Source: Desulfobacterales bacterium
GTDB taxonomy: Bacteria > Desulfobacterota > Desulfobacteria > Desulfobacterales > UBA5852
DNA length: 17,354 nucleotides
Direction: 5' to 3'
NCBI GenBank assembly: GCA_016735415.1
Contig: JAERRP010000272.1
Location: 1 to 17,354, forward strand
Position 1 is the first letter of the stretch; each line of letters opens with the position of its first letter. Position numbers and translations under genes: made by a program. This document shows, one piece after another, positions 1-7,521 of this stretch. The notes under the pieces are model-generated. The model had not been told where the DNA came from. It made no database searches and worked only from the letters and a program-made list of their open reading frames with translations.

Positions 1-66
1 GTTGAGGCCGGACGGGATTTGGTGGCGCGCAGCCGCTTACGTGCCGATATCGACCTGTCGGCCTGA
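1..66 (+). CDS. Possible 3' end of an unidentified protein (partial)
   Basis: Frame 1 is open from the window edge to a TGA at 64-66 and gives 21 residues ending in ADIDLSA. It lies on the same strand as the downstream radical SAM gene and about 100 bases before that gene's start, followed by a GC-rich hairpin, as expected for the end of an upstream gene. Frame 2 also stays open across this stretch, so the choice of frame rests only on the position of the stop before the hairpin. The fragment is too short to recognise a family and no function is assigned. Confidence 0.35.
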   Translation, partial: VEAGRDLVARSRLRADIDLSA

Positions 67-83
67 TGATGCCCGCCCAAGGG

Positions 84-115
84 CCGGCGGCGCCCCGATT
101 AAGGGTGGCCGCCGG
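84..115 (+). repeat. GC-rich inverted repeat between the left-edge gene and the radical SAM gene
   Basis: CCGGCGGC (84-91) pairs perfectly with GCCGCCGG (108-115), and the intervening 16 bases contain a further CCC/GGG pairing. It starts 18 bases after the possible stop at 64-66. There is no T-tract after it (the next bases are GATCGGCTTTG), so it is not a typical intrinsic terminator. It may protect a 3' end or act as a weak or factor-assisted terminator; this is inference from the pairing alone. Confidence 0.5.
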
Positions 116-152
116 GATCGGCTTTGCACGACGACAGGCTCAAACGTATTGC

Positions 153-159
153 GGAAGGA
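153..159 (+). promoter_or_regulatory. Shine-Dalgarno that sets the radical SAM start
   Basis: GGAAGGA lies 3 bases before the ATG at 163, with its GGAAGG core 4 bases away. The in-frame TTG at 124 has no comparable site before it, and the 13 residues it would add precede the conserved start of the protein (MPKLLLINPAS). This favours the ATG at 163. Confidence 0.7.
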
Positions 160-162
160 CTT

Positions 163-1509
163 ATGCCCAAACTACTCCTGATCAATCCTGCCAGTGATAA
201 CGTGGTTTTAAGCAACATCAAAGCCACGACCTGGCCTCCGCTGAATTTGCCCTATATCGCCGCCGTAACACCGTCACGGTATACGATCGAGGTCATCGAC
301 GAGAACATCGAACCGTTCAGGTTTCGCCAAGCGGACCTGGTGGGCATAACCGCCATCACGTCTTCGGTTGCACGCGCTTACCAACTCGCAGGGGTTTACC
401 GCAAAAAAGGTATCCCGACCGTTATAGGGGGAATCCATGCATCCATGATGCCGGACGAAGCACTCAAGTTTGTTGACAGCGTCGTCATCGGTGAAGCGGA
501 GACGGTCTGGCCGCAGCTGATCCGGGATTTTGAAGCCGGCCGGCTGGAGAAGAAATATTTTGGGCAGTGGGTGGATCTTGACCGGCTGCCATTACCCAGA
601 AGGGATATCCTCAAAAATTCTTTTTACAAATGGGGTAGCATCCAGACATCACGCGGCTGCCCCATGGATTGCACCTTCTGCTCGGTGACCGCTTTCAACG
701 GACGACGGTTTCGAAGACGGCCGCTAGAGTCCGTGCTCACGGAATTAAAGCAAATCCCGCAGCGAATGGTTTTACTGGCGGATGACAATATCATCGGGCA
801 TGGCGACAAAGATAAAGACTGGGCCATGAAATTCTTCCGTGAAGTCCATGCCTTGCGGTTGAAAAAAAACTTTTTTGCCCAGGCATCGCTCCAAATTGGT
901 GAAGATAGAAAATTATTGGCACTGGCCGCCAAGGCGGGACTCAGGATGGTCCTCATCGGGATGGAATCCGTTAACCCTGACAGCCTGCGCGCTTACAAGA
1001 AAGGCATTAACCTGAAGCTCCTTGAACATCAGCGCTACCCTGAACTCATCCGGCGTATTCGCCGTTCGGGAATAGCGGTGCTGGGGGCCTTCGTGCTGGG
1101 TGGCGATGACGATACACCGAAGGACTTTGCCGCCACGTACGACTTTATCCGGCGGAATCGCATCGACGTTATTCAAACCACCAAGCCGACACCGCTTCCC
1201 GGCACCAAATTGTGGGATCAGCTTGTGTCGGAAGGTCGTATCGTCGATATGGATTTCCCTCGGGCCTGGAAGGATTATCGTCTTTCACGGCTTGTTTTTA
1301 AGCCTCGGCAAATGACACGCAAAGATGTCTATAAGGGGTTTACCAAACTGCGTGCGGATTATTATCATCCCCTGGAAACGTTTCGCAGAACGCTCAGCAC
1401 ACTTGTGACGACGCGCAACCTGGTCACCACCCTGTTGGCCTACCGGGTTAACGCCTCTTACCGCAAAGCCTTTTACGAATCCGATCATTACCGCCGGTAC
1501 GGCCGTTAA
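163..1509 (+). CDS. B12-binding-domain radical SAM protein
   Basis: A 448-residue protein with the layout of cobalamin-binding radical SAM enzymes. The N-terminal Rossmann-like part (about residues 1-135) has the features of a B12-binding domain (VGITAITSS, then VIGGIHASMMPDEAL), although no classical DxHxxG base-off motif is visible, which is common in this class. The radical SAM core begins at about residue 157, with the 4Fe-4S motif CPMDCTFC (C166, C170, C173) preceded by TSRG, the usual context. Downstream motifs such as LLADDNI, LIGMESVNP and GAFVLGGDDDTP also match the class. The C-terminal ~100 residues are basic and resemble the extension seen in many such proteins. The reaction cannot be told from sequence; known relatives include methylases and enzymes of hopanoid or tetrapyrrole modification. 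The start chosen is the ATG behind GGAAGGA; a TTG at 124 is the alternative. The gene is convergent with the HD-GYP gene and appears to be a separate transcription unit. Confidence 0.9.
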   Translation: MPKLLLINPASDNVVLSNIKATTWPPLNLPYIAAVTPSRYTIEVIDENIEPFRFRQADLVGITAITSSVARAYQLAGVYRKKGIPTVIGGIHASMMPDEALKFVDSVVIGEAETVWPQLIRDFEAGRLEKKYFGQWVDLDRLPLPRRDILKNSFYKWGSIQTSRGCPMDCTFCSVTAFNGRRFRRRPLESVLTELKQIPQRMVLLADDNIIGHGDKDKDWAMKFFREVHALRLKKNFFAQASLQIGEDRKLLALAAKAGLRMVLIGMESVNPDSLRAYKKGINLKLLEHQRYPELIRRIRRSGIAVLGAFVLGGDDDTPKDFAATYDFIRRNRIDVIQTTKPTPLPGTKLWDQLVSEGRIVDMDFPRAWKDYRLSRLVFKPRQMTRKDVYKGFTKLRADYYHPLETFRRTLSTLVTTRNLVTTLLAYRVNASYRKAFYESDHYRRYGR

Positions 1510-1533
1510 GGCGCGTGTCCGAATATCCGGTGG

Positions 1534-1554
1534 GCTCCCGGTCGGAGCGTTTTT
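1534..1554 (+). terminator. Intrinsic terminator of the radical SAM gene
   Basis: GCTCC (1534-1538) and GGAGC (1544-1548) form a 5-bp stem around the loop CGGTC. A G and then five T (1550-1554) follow. It lies 24 bases past the TAA of the radical SAM gene. No T-tract follows the hairpin on the minus strand, so it serves the plus-strand gene only. The remainder of the convergent gap to 1679 shows no gene or other clear signal. Confidence 0.7.
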
Positions 1555-1679
1555 GTGGCGACGACCCTGGAATCAAGCGGCGCATGCCCGCGAGGGACGG
1601 TGCCAGGCGAAGCGATCGGTGATGATGGACCGGTTTCGGGTCTCGGATGCACGTGCAAAGTGGTGGTCAGGAGGCGGGG

Positions 1680-3731
1680 TCAGGATGCGACCGATATTTT
1701 TTCATCGGCATGCTGCTTGCGGAAATAGGTCAGGAACGCGGCCACGATTCTTTCATCGAAGTGAATCCCGCTTTTTTCACGCAGGCGTTCGAGGGCCTGA
1801 TGGGTGAACATGGGATTTCGATAGTGCCGTTCGGAAGTGATCGCTTCAAAAAAATCCGCAACGGCGATAATCTTGGCCCCCAGCGGAATCTGGTCGCCTT
1901 TCAAGCCTAACGGATACCCTGATCCATCGATTTTTTCGTGGTGGGCACCGGCAACGCGGGGGACTTCTGCAAAAATACCCTCAAAATTGATCTGCTCCAG
2001 TATTTCCCTGGATCGGACGACGTGTGTCTGAACGATTTTATATTCCAAGGGGGTCAGTTTGCCGGGCTTTTTGAGAATGGAATCGGGCACACCGATTTTG
2101 CCATAGTCATGCAGCAGGGCTGCCACCTGAATCATTCGACGGTATTCCGACGACATGCCCAACTCTTCGCAAATTCCCAGCGCGTACTCGGTAACTTTTT
2201 CCGAATGACCCGATGTCATGGGATCACGGGCATCGATGGTGGTCGCCATGACCTGCAGGATGGAGTTGAACTGGCGCTCTTTGGCCCTGAGCAATTGCGC
2301 ATTGCGTATGCTGACACCAAGAATGGACGCAATTCCCATCAGCAAACTCATATCACTCTGAACCAGCGGGCGTTTGCCGGAAACATTGTCGACCGCCAGA
2401 ATTCCGATGGATTCGCCATCGCTGATGATGGGGCAGCAGATAAAAGACCTGGCCCCCGTGGTGCGCGCAAATTCACGACTGCGGGGCGATAGAGCTTCTT
2501 CAATGTCATTGATATTGTTTACGAGATAGGGCTTTTGTTTACGGAAGGAAACGACAAAAATGCCTTTGGATTCAGGGTTGTCCAAACGAAAATTAATTTT
2601 CCTGATCGCGTCCAGAAGCTTGTCGGAATAACCGTAGCCCACACGATATTCCAGCATGGTCTGGCTGTTGTTGGCCAGCAGAATAACACCGCGGTCGTAA
2701 TCCAGCCGGATCTCGAAAATGCGGATGACTTCATTTAAAATCTCGGAGGTGTTGGTTTTCTTGGTGATGGCCAAGCCGATTTCATTGGTTAACAGACTGT
2801 TGTTATAGTTGAGGTTGATCTGGTCCACGAGGGTTTCCGTGGAATTACGCAGGTTGTTGAGGGTGGTTTTGAGTTCATTTTTCTCAAGTGTTTCAGCACA
2901 CAGGGACAAAAGGAAAAAAACCAGAAGCGCGAATGGCAGCAGGATCGTCATCGCCGCATGACTGTCATAAGTGAATGTCGCCAGGATAACGCTTGCCAGG
3001 ATGAGTACTAAAAAGTTGCGAACCCGCTTGATGAGGGCCGAAGGCGTCTTTTCCCATGAAATCAGATAACGGCAGCATTGACCGCCTTGGAAGACGCACT
3101 CCGGGTGTTCGATGACGGGAAGGCGGTTGCTGAAGGACATGGTGACGGATTCGAAAAAACCAATCCGATTCTCGCACTGGAAGGGCTGTTCCTTAACATC
3201 CTCCTGGAAGTTTACCTCGATTTCGACTTTGTTGGGGGCCAGGGGACGCGATTTGAACGTGCTCGATCGCGTCATGTTGGAGGCCATTTTGCCGATAAGT
3301 TCATAGGCCCGGGTCGGATCCAGCATGCCCAGCACATATTGACGGATGATTCCTAAAGATTCCGGGGCCGCGGAAAACCGTCCGGCTTCCCTGGCGATAC
3401 TCTCATTGCCGGTCAGCTGGGACAGTCTTTCGTGGAAGCGATTGATTTGATGCTGGGTAAACCAGTGGCCCTGGTCAGCAATTTCATACGATGTAATACC
3501 GGCGTACTTGAGAAGCGCGCCGATCTCGATATGGCGATAGCGCTTTTTGATCAGCTTGACGTAGTTATCGATGATCCGGCTGTTGTAGAGCGGAACGTGG
3601 TGCATCTGGGCGGATTCCGGCCTGGTGATGTGGGTCGCGTTTGGTATGACCCCGGTCGTGCATTCATCCATAATCGGATCGAGCCCGACGGCCTGACGCC
3701 TGCCGATACTAAATGAAAATGGATTCAACAT
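1680..3731 (-). CDS. Membrane GAF / HD-GYP cyclic-di-GMP phosphodiesterase with an N-terminal sensor-like region
   Basis: A 683-residue protein. Residues ~43-226 form a soluble region ending in a Cys-rich motif (ECVFQGGQCCRYLISW, C212, C219, C220) that resembles the end of 4-vinyl-reductase/heme-NO-type ligand-binding domains; this assignment is tentative. Two membrane helices follow (about 239-256 and 260-279), then a short probable coiled coil, a GAF domain (~326-480) and an HD-GYP domain (~490-675). The HD-GYP ligands look complete: H509, H541-D542 in LLHDYGKIG, H570, H597-H598, GYP at 605-607, and D626 in VADFFEAITSERHYR. Known enzymes of this type hydrolyse c-di-GMP to GMP or pGpG. Its ATG shares one base with the TGA of the upstream PilZ gene (TGATG), which suggests translational coupling. 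No strong Shine-Dalgarno is seen, and later ATG codons (residues 21 and 43) are alternative starts. The likely role is signal-controlled c-di-GMP removal linked to the PilZ partner. Confidence 0.9.
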   Translation of the reverse strand: MLNPFSFSIGRRQAVGLDPIMDECTTGVIPNATHITRPESAQMHHVPLYNSRIIDNYVKLIKKRYRHIEIGALLKYAGITSYEIADQGHWFTQHQINRFHERLSQLTGNESIAREAGRFSAAPESLGIIRQYVLGMLDPTRAYELIGKMASNMTRSSTFKSRPLAPNKVEIEVNFQEDVKEQPFQCENRIGFFESVTMSFSNRLPVIEHPECVFQGGQCCRYLISWEKTPSALIKRVRNFLVLILASVILATFTYDSHAAMTILLPFALLVFFLLSLCAETLEKNELKTTLNNLRNSTETLVDQINLNYNNSLLTNEIGLAITKKTNTSEILNEVIRIFEIRLDYDRGVILLANNSQTMLEYRVGYGYSDKLLDAIRKINFRLDNPESKGIFVVSFRKQKPYLVNNINDIEEALSPRSREFARTTGARSFICCPIISDGESIGILAVDNVSGKRPLVQSDMSLLMGIASILGVSIRNAQLLRAKERQFNSILQVMATTIDARDPMTSGHSEKVTEYALGICEELGMSSEYRRMIQVAALLHDYGKIGVPDSILKKPGKLTPLEYKIVQTHVVRSREILEQINFEGIFAEVPRVAGAHHEKIDGSGYPLGLKGDQIPLGAKIIAVADFFEAITSERHYRNPMFTHQALERLREKSGIHFDERIVAAFLTYFRKQHADEKISVAS

Positions 3732-5836
3732 CAGTTGCGCGCCAGTTTGAACATTTTTTCCAGAAAACCGAAATACTTATCGGAATAGCGGGTGTTCAGA
3801 ATCCAGAGACAGTAGTTTTTCTCAACCGCCATGCCGGTCTGTTCGGCGAATTGCGCCGGATACAAAAGCACCGGCATATCCGGGCTCAATTGGTATTGCT
3901 TGAATAAAAACCGCAGTGTTCTTTCAAGCGTTTCACGGCTCAGGTGGCGTTGGTCGGCTAAAAACACTTTGACGCAATTGGTGAGATCCGACAGATTCAG
4001 TCCGATGTCGGTACGATGGATTACAATGCAGCCGTGAATGCGATTATCCCGGCGCAGGCTCAGCAGAAGGCGTTCCTTTTCAAAACCGTACTTGTGATAT
4101 TCATCGATAAGCCCGTGAGAAGTAAACATCTGGGGGTCCAGATCGAGACAGTCGAGCATCAGGCCGCCGCTATGATGCCGGAACCAGTGCTCCAATTCCT
4201 GGACATCGCCCGCATCGCAGGGCATGAGTTCCCATCCGGCGGGCAGGTCCGAATCCTGGTCCCCGCGGGTATCCAAGTGGAAGTAGGCGAAGTCATCCAG
4301 AGAGCAGCAGTCGCGATCGTTGGCGTAGCGCGCAAAACCACCGAACACGCTGTCGGGAAAATTGTTTTCGGGCCGGAAATAGCACATGAGGTATTTCATG
4401 TGCATGGAATAGAGCCGGTGGGAGTCATAGGTGAAACAGCCAATCTGGTTGAGGACGGTAAGACCGGCGCGCACCATCGAGCGTTTCCGGGCGGCATGAT
4501 GGTGGATCAGCCAGGCGTTTTCATACAAACGCACCATGCTCATGTGGGCCATGATGCGTCCCTGGTGCTGGTAGATGAAGTTCCGTGCGATGGTGGGGTT
4601 CTGGGTGTAGAGTTTCCAGTAAGTCTCTTTGATCTTTTCCTTGTTGGCCTGGATGTAGGCATACTTTTTGGGGTAGATGAACCCGGTTTCAAAGAAGAAA
4701 TCCCAGAGGGCTTCCATTTCGACACGCGTGTTGATGTAGGCATTCTGGTTTTCGGCCTGATGCAGCAGGGACAAAAGTTTCAGGTGGTCGTTGCTTTCCA
4801 TGTCGATGATGGCCAGGCCGTTAACAATATTGCCACCGTCGTTCTCATCTTCTTTGAGGTTGCGGTACAAAACCTGGGCTTTTAACCGCAACACGAGGCT
4901 GTCGGCGAAGAGGAGCTCGACCTCGTTCAACATCATGCCGGGCAGCAGCAGCGAATGGCCGACCCCTTCAATGACTGAAAGACCTGACCCGGAAAGATCG
5001 AGCACCTTTAAGTTGACGACCTGCCGGGTAAGCGGGTGCCGGAACACAATATTGGGGGCCGGTTTCAGTTCGAGCCGTTTGCTGCGGTAGACTTTGGCGT
5101 TGTACCGCTGGATCGATCTGATCTTCGGCTCCAGCACAAATTGCCGCACAAGGCGGCCATTGTCATTTTTCAGAATGGTGAAGTCGCCTGCAAAAACGAG
5201 TTCGTTGCCATCATAAACGATGAGATTGAGGGGTTTGTCGTGGTCCAGGCATTGAAAGGTCTGCGGCGGCGAAATGGTTAACGCGATTCGGAACGCGCTG
5301 GTACTGAATTCGAGCATTTCACCCCGAAAGAGCATGCTGTTCTGGATGATCTGGATGGGGATGCGGGCACAGGCGAAACGGGCTTCGCGACGGTTGGCCA
5401 CCTCCCAGCATTTTTTCGGCAGCTCGACCGCGAGTCCCTTTTCATCCATCCACAGGGGATGCGGCTTAACTTCCAGCGCATGGCGCCCGTCGTTTACGAA
5501 AAGGGACGTAAACCGGTAGTTCTCAAGAACGGAGGCGATATGCTCGGGTTCCGTCCAGCGGCATTCCAGGCGTTTGTCCTTGCAGGGCAGGGGTTTGGCG
5601 CTGCAGATCTTGGTCTGCTCGAAACGGCGGTGGGTGAGTACCACCTGGATGGTGCCGTTTTGGAAATTGATGTAGTTCAGCTTGTTGATCAGATACGAAC
5701 GGCTGAAGGATGAACGCTGCGGTTTGATGTCCGGCGGGTTTTCCTCCGGGGGTTCCGTCTTCGTTTTGTGAGGGTCGTCAGCCGTTTCAATTTGGGTCGC
5801 AATTTCGTGGGTATTGCGGTAAGCCCGCTCCATCAT
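3731..5836 (-). CDS. PilZ-domain protein with an acyltransferase (GNAT)-like C-terminal half
   Basis: A 701-residue soluble protein without a signal peptide or membrane helices. A hydrophilic N-terminus (~1-45) is followed by two PilZ-like segments whose motifs are divided between them: RREAR at 149-153 gives the RxxxR motif of the first, whose second motif is degenerate (EFSTSAFRIAL); the second has a weak basic motif (RSKR, 251-254) but a canonical LDLSGSGLSV (D280). Canonical PilZ domains bind c-di-GMP through RxxxR and D/NxSxxG. From ~340 to the end, stretches such as GRIMAHMSMVRLYENAWLIH and a second block starting near W535 resemble tandem GNAT-type acyltransferase folds; this is judged by pattern only. 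Two adjacent ATG codons start it. AAAGGG lies 4 bases before the first and 7 before the second (5833), so either may be used. It is followed directly by the HD-GYP gene, so a c-di-GMP-responsive effector is likely; its substrate is unknown. Confidence 0.8.
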   Translation of the reverse strand: MMERAYRNTHEIATQIETADDPHKTKTEPPEENPPDIKPQRSSFSRSYLINKLNYINFQNGTIQVVLTHRRFEQTKICSAKPLPCKDKRLECRWTEPEHIASVLENYRFTSLFVNDGRHALEVKPHPLWMDEKGLAVELPKKCWEVANRREARFACARIPIQIIQNSMLFRGEMLEFSTSAFRIALTISPPQTFQCLDHDKPLNLIVYDGNELVFAGDFTILKNDNGRLVRQFVLEPKIRSIQRYNAKVYRSKRLELKPAPNIVFRHPLTRQVVNLKVLDLSGSGLSVIEGVGHSLLLPGMMLNEVELLFADSLVLRLKAQVLYRNLKEDENDGGNIVNGLAIIDMESNDHLKLLSLLHQAENQNAYINTRVEMEALWDFFFETGFIYPKKYAYIQANKEKIKETYWKLYTQNPTIARNFIYQHQGRIMAHMSMVRLYENAWLIHHHAARKRSMVRAGLTVLNQIGCFTYDSHRLYSMHMKYLMCYFRPENNFPDSVFGGFARYANDRDCCSLDDFAYFHLDTRGDQDSDLPAGWELMPCDAGDVQELEHWFRHHSGGLMLDCLDLDPQMFTSHGLIDEYHKYGFEKERLLLSLRRDNRIHGCIVIHRTDIGLNLSDLTNCVKVFLADQRHLSRETLERTLRFLFKQYQLSPDMPVLLYPAQFAEQTGMAVEKNYCLWILNTRYSDKYFGFLEKMFKLARN

Positions 5837-5867
5837 CTAACCCTTTCATTCAACCGGTAGATCAGCG

Positions 5868-5925
5868 CGATCTCGAGTCCATTTTACAGCAGCCCCCGAT
5901 CTCGAGTCCATTTTACAGCAGCCCC
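5868..5925. repeat. Perfect 29-bp tandem duplication
   Basis: Bases 5868-5896 and 5897-5925 are identical (29 bp each, head to tail). Each unit contains the palindrome CTCGAG and the segment CCATTTTACAGCAGCCCC (read on the minus strand as GGGGCTGCTGTAAAATGG). The pair lies in the probable leader of the PilZ gene, 32-89 bases before its start. It could be a recent slippage duplication, a binding-site repeat, or the remains of the multiple end repeats typical of IS21-type elements. No transposase gene is nearby. Confidence 0.95.
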
Positions 5926-5970
5926 GTTGCGTCGATGAAATGCAGGCAGCATTTCTCCCACTATCTTGTA

Positions 5971-5999
5971 ACAATAGCATAGAAAACCCGTGGATTCAA
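5971..5999 (-). promoter_or_regulatory. Candidate sigma70-type promoter for the PilZ/HD-GYP unit
   Basis: On the minus strand, TTGAAT (5999-5994) and TATTGT (5976-5971) are separated by 17 bases, and TG precedes the -10 by one base (an extended -10). Each hexamer matches the consensus at 4 of 6 positions. Transcription would start near 5964, giving a leader of about 128 bases that includes the 29-bp tandem repeat. The remaining 5837-6127 gap, after the MBL-fold gene, shows no convincing gene; a small CACCA/TGGTG inverted repeat at 6092-6105 has no T-tract. Confidence 0.4.
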
Positions 6000-6127
6000 C
6001 CGGGATGTCCTCGTGACCTCTTGATTTTGTTTGGAAAACAGCCGTCGTCAAGGTGAAAACCCCTCTTGTTGTGGCGATGCCGCTTCTGTAACACCATATG
6101 TGGTGAACCACTTATGCCAATAAAACC

Positions 6128-7012
6128 CTAAAGATAAAAAGATTCGGTGTCTGTTTTGCGGGGAGGAAAATCAGGGTTCGGATCCAGTCGAAAGACAGGG
6201 CTGGTTTTGTCCTGGGTGGCAGTCGTAATCGGGATGGGAAACGCGGCCAGGGCCTCTTGCACGGTTTTGTAAGCCACTTGGGGTGAATTGTTGGTTTCGC
6301 TCAGATGACCCAATACGATCTGGCGCAGGTTCCGATGGGCGAGCTTACGCAGGAGGGTGCCGGTCTCGGTGTTGGAGAGATGACCATGGCGGCTTCGGAT
6401 GCGCTGTTTCAAATGCCAGGGGTAAGGGCCTGCGGCCAGCATGTCGGTGTCATGGTTGGCTTCGACGAACAGCAGATCACAACCCCTGAGGCGTTCTTCC
6501 ACCAATCCGGTTGCAATTCCCAGATCGGTGGCCATCCCGATGCGCGATCCATTGTGGCTGAAGGTAAATCCAACGGGATCGACGGCGTCATGTGAAAGCG
6601 CGAAGGGATGAACACGGAAATTCGCAAGGGTAAAATCCGTTCCGGGCTGGAAGTAATGGCAGGCCGGCAGGCGCCCGATGATCTCCCGGGAGGCCTGATG
6701 GGTTGGCGCCGTCATATAGACAGGCAGGTTGAATCGTCGGGCCAGCACACCGACGCCGCGGATATGATCGGAATGTTCGTGGGTAACGAGAATGGCCGTC
6801 AAATGATGGGGGTTGAGATTTTGCTGCTGAAACCGCCTTTCGATTTCACGGCCGGAAAGTCCGGCATCAATCAAAAGCGCACAGTCGCCTGATGCCAGAT
6901 AGACGGAATTGCCACGGCTGCAGCTGGCCAGGACACAAAGGGATATCGCATTGTCGTCTCCGGTTGTGGCGCGGGTGTCGGCCCCGTGAGCGGTCTGGTG
7001 TGATTTTGGCAT
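6128..7012 (-). CDS. MBL-fold metallohydrolase, YycJ/WalJ-like
   Basis: A 294-residue cytoplasmic protein of the metallo-beta-lactamase fold. It opens with ISLCVLASCSRGNSVYL, which matches the MKFxVLASGSxGNS start of YycJ/WalJ proteins except for Cys in place of the usual Gly. The metal-binding HxHxDH is THEHSDH (H78, H80, D82, H83). Further ligand candidates are H141 in LSHDAVDP, D163 in ATDLG and H236 in LGHLSETNN, and LLFVEANHD is also characteristic. YycJ proteins are proposed exonuclease or DNA-repair-related enzymes, but the activity here is uncertain. The first ~22 residues are a hydrophilic extension. The ATG has only a poor Shine-Dalgarno, and no better start lies before the conserved block. 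It starts 14 bases after dut stops and is probably co-transcribed with it. Confidence 0.85.
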   Translation of the reverse strand: MPKSHQTAHGADTRATTGDDNAISLCVLASCSRGNSVYLASGDCALLIDAGLSGREIERRFQQQNLNPHHLTAILVTHEHSDHIRGVGVLARRFNLPVYMTAPTHQASREIIGRLPACHYFQPGTDFTLANFRVHPFALSHDAVDPVGFTFSHNGSRIGMATDLGIATGLVEERLRGCDLLFVEANHDTDMLAAGPYPWHLKQRIRSRHGHLSNTETGTLLRKLAHRNLRQIVLGHLSETNNSPQVAYKTVQEALAAFPIPITTATQDKTSPVFRLDPNPDFPPRKTDTESFYL

Positions 7013-7026
7013 GCGTTTATGCCATT

Positions 7027-7497
7027 CTATCGAACGCCCGTATGGCCGAAGCCACCGGCGTCGCGGGCTGTAGAATCCAGAGATTCCACGATTTGAAGCT
7101 GGACGCGGCAGACTTTCTGAATCACCATCTGGGCGATGCGATCACCGCGGTTGACCGTGTAGGGCGCGTCCCCCAGATTGATCAGGGCAATCTTGACTTC
7201 ACCGCGATAGTCGGCGTCGATCGTGCCGGGCGAATTGATCAGGCCGATGCCATGCTTGACGGCCAGTCCGCTACGCGGACGGATTTGGGCCTCAAAGCCT
7301 TCGGGCAGCGCCATGGCGAAGCCGGTCGGAATCAGCGCGATGGCACCACGTGCGATGGTGACAGGATTTTGAACAGCGGCATGCAAATCCATTCCGGCCG
7401 CCTGGGGGGTCATGTAGCGGGGCAGCGGGATGTCGTCATCTTCAACGGCGCGCACCCGCTGAAAGGCAATGGTCGGCAAGCTGGGCGAAGTCGACAT
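7027..7497 (-). CDS. dut: Deoxyuridine 5'-triphosphate nucleotidohydrolase (dUTPase)
   Basis: A 156-residue homotrimeric-type dUTPase that converts dUTP to dUMP and pyrophosphate, limiting uracil in DNA and supplying the dTMP precursor. All five motifs are visible in order: AAGMDLHA (33-40), RPRSGLA (73-79), [11 protein letters not shown] (91-101, with the uracil-stacking Tyr97), [10 protein letters not shown] (117-126) and the C-terminal arm GGFGHTG (148-154). Length is normal for the family. The gene lies 24 bases after the M16 peptidase stop. The Shine-Dalgarno is a modest AAGGG about 11 bases from the ATG. Confidence 0.97.
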   Translation of the reverse strand: MSTSPSLPTIAFQRVRAVEDDDIPLPRYMTPQAAGMDLHAAVQNPVTIARGAIALIPTGFAMALPEGFEAQIRPRSGLAVKHGIGLINSPGTIDADYRGEVKIALINLGDAPYTVNRGDRIAQMVIQKVCRVQLQIVESLDSTARDAGGFGHTGVR

Positions 7498-7521
7498 GTG
7501 ATCGTAAACCCTTAAGGGCTA

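Noticed and set aside
4016..4885. A 289-codon plus-strand frame opposite the PilZ gene, and similar long frames opposite pnp, M16 and infB
   Set aside because: They are antisense shadows of well-supported genes in GC-rich DNA, without family motifs of their own.
5884..6111. A 75-codon minus-strand reading frame in the gap before the PilZ gene
   Set aside because: It runs across the candidate promoter and into the tandem repeat, has no recognisable motif and no clear ribosome-binding site; it is probably chance.
6092..6111. CACCA/TGGTG and GTGGT/ACCAC inverted repeats after the MBL-fold gene as a terminator
   Set aside because: The stems are short and no T-tract follows on the minus strand.
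7036..7056. His in motif V of dUTPase (GGFGHTG) as a possible anomaly
   Set aside because: The E. coli enzyme also has His at this place, so it is normal for proteobacterial dUTPases.
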